From Fibrobacterota bacterium (GTDB lineage: Bacteria > Fibrobacterota > Chitinivibrionia > Chitinivibrionales > Chitinispirillaceae): a DNA stretch of 51,271 nucleotides. The stretch is from positions 1 through 51,271 of the forward strand of contig JAEWVR010000007.1 in NCBI GenBank assembly GCA_023459055.1. The letters are read 5' to 3'. The notes below the pieces were generated by a model, which searched no databases, was not told where the DNA came from, and worked only from the letters and a program-made list of their open reading frames with translations. Shown in pieces: positions 51,235 through 51,271 of this stretch (its first letter is position 1; each line of letters begins with the position of its first letter). The position numbers and the translations under genes are program-made.

Positions 51235-51271
51235 AGGGGGCTGGGAGAGAGGTCGGGGAGAGATCTTCCAT

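Overview
The window reads as bacterial chromosome from a Gram-negative organism outside the usual model groups. It carries a large secreted GH8 protein with DUF11-like and Ig-like repeats and a C-terminal sorting-type domain, a GH57 carbohydrate enzyme, many lipoproteins, an FHA/sigma-54 activator operon with a Ser/Thr kinase, and a CheA/CheW/MCP cluster. This suits a polysaccharide-degrading lineage such as Fibrobacterota/Chitinispirillia or a relative. That placement is inference; there is no rRNA or other marker here. No tRNA, CRISPR array, integrase or transposase was recognised.

Region 1 (1 to about 10.5 kb) is accessory and visibly AT-rich. Four copies of a promoter-like repeat (358, 2494, 5147, 6412) each precede a plus-strand gene: a small membrane protein, an HD-domain phosphohydrolase, a TPR lipoprotein and a PrrC/AAA_13-like ABC ATPase. 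Between them lie a RelA/SpoT-TPR fusion, a metallo-beta-lactamase-fold hydrolase, a cupin remnant and several frameshifted lipoprotein genes. The ATPase unit is bounded by an imperfect inverted repeat and by two hairpins with different stems but the same GTCCTT loop. This cassette-like array, possibly a defence or stress island, is the best candidate for something undescribed.

Region 2 (10.6 to 24.2 kb) holds a four-gene minus-strand operon: outer-membrane-like TPR/beta protein, TPR lipoprotein, membrane Ser/Thr kinase and FHA-GAF-AAA-Fis sigma-54 activator. Beside it are a lipoprotein gene, two related secreted coiled-coil proteins, a Prc-type protease overlapping a secreted helical protein, an esterase gene remnant and an unknown gene.

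Region 3 (24.3 to 34.9 kb) is one minus-strand chemosensory cluster: MCP-like protein, CheY, STAS protein, CheA, MCP, CheW, MCP, CheW, CheR, CheB. The two MCPs are close paralogues that differ by one heptad on each arm of the signalling hairpin.

Region 4 (35.2 to 51.3 kb) contains a GH57 enzyme split from its N-terminal domain by an A11 tract, a SLOG-like protein, EF-P with Arg32 next to its predicted rhamnosyltransferase EarP, a hemerythrin, SrkA, TrpD and the GH8 giant. C-rich palindromic repeats lie at both window ends and at 43 kb. Short tandem arrays (heptamers at 10601 and 44328, hexamers at 18114) and small intergenic palindromes are scattered throughout.
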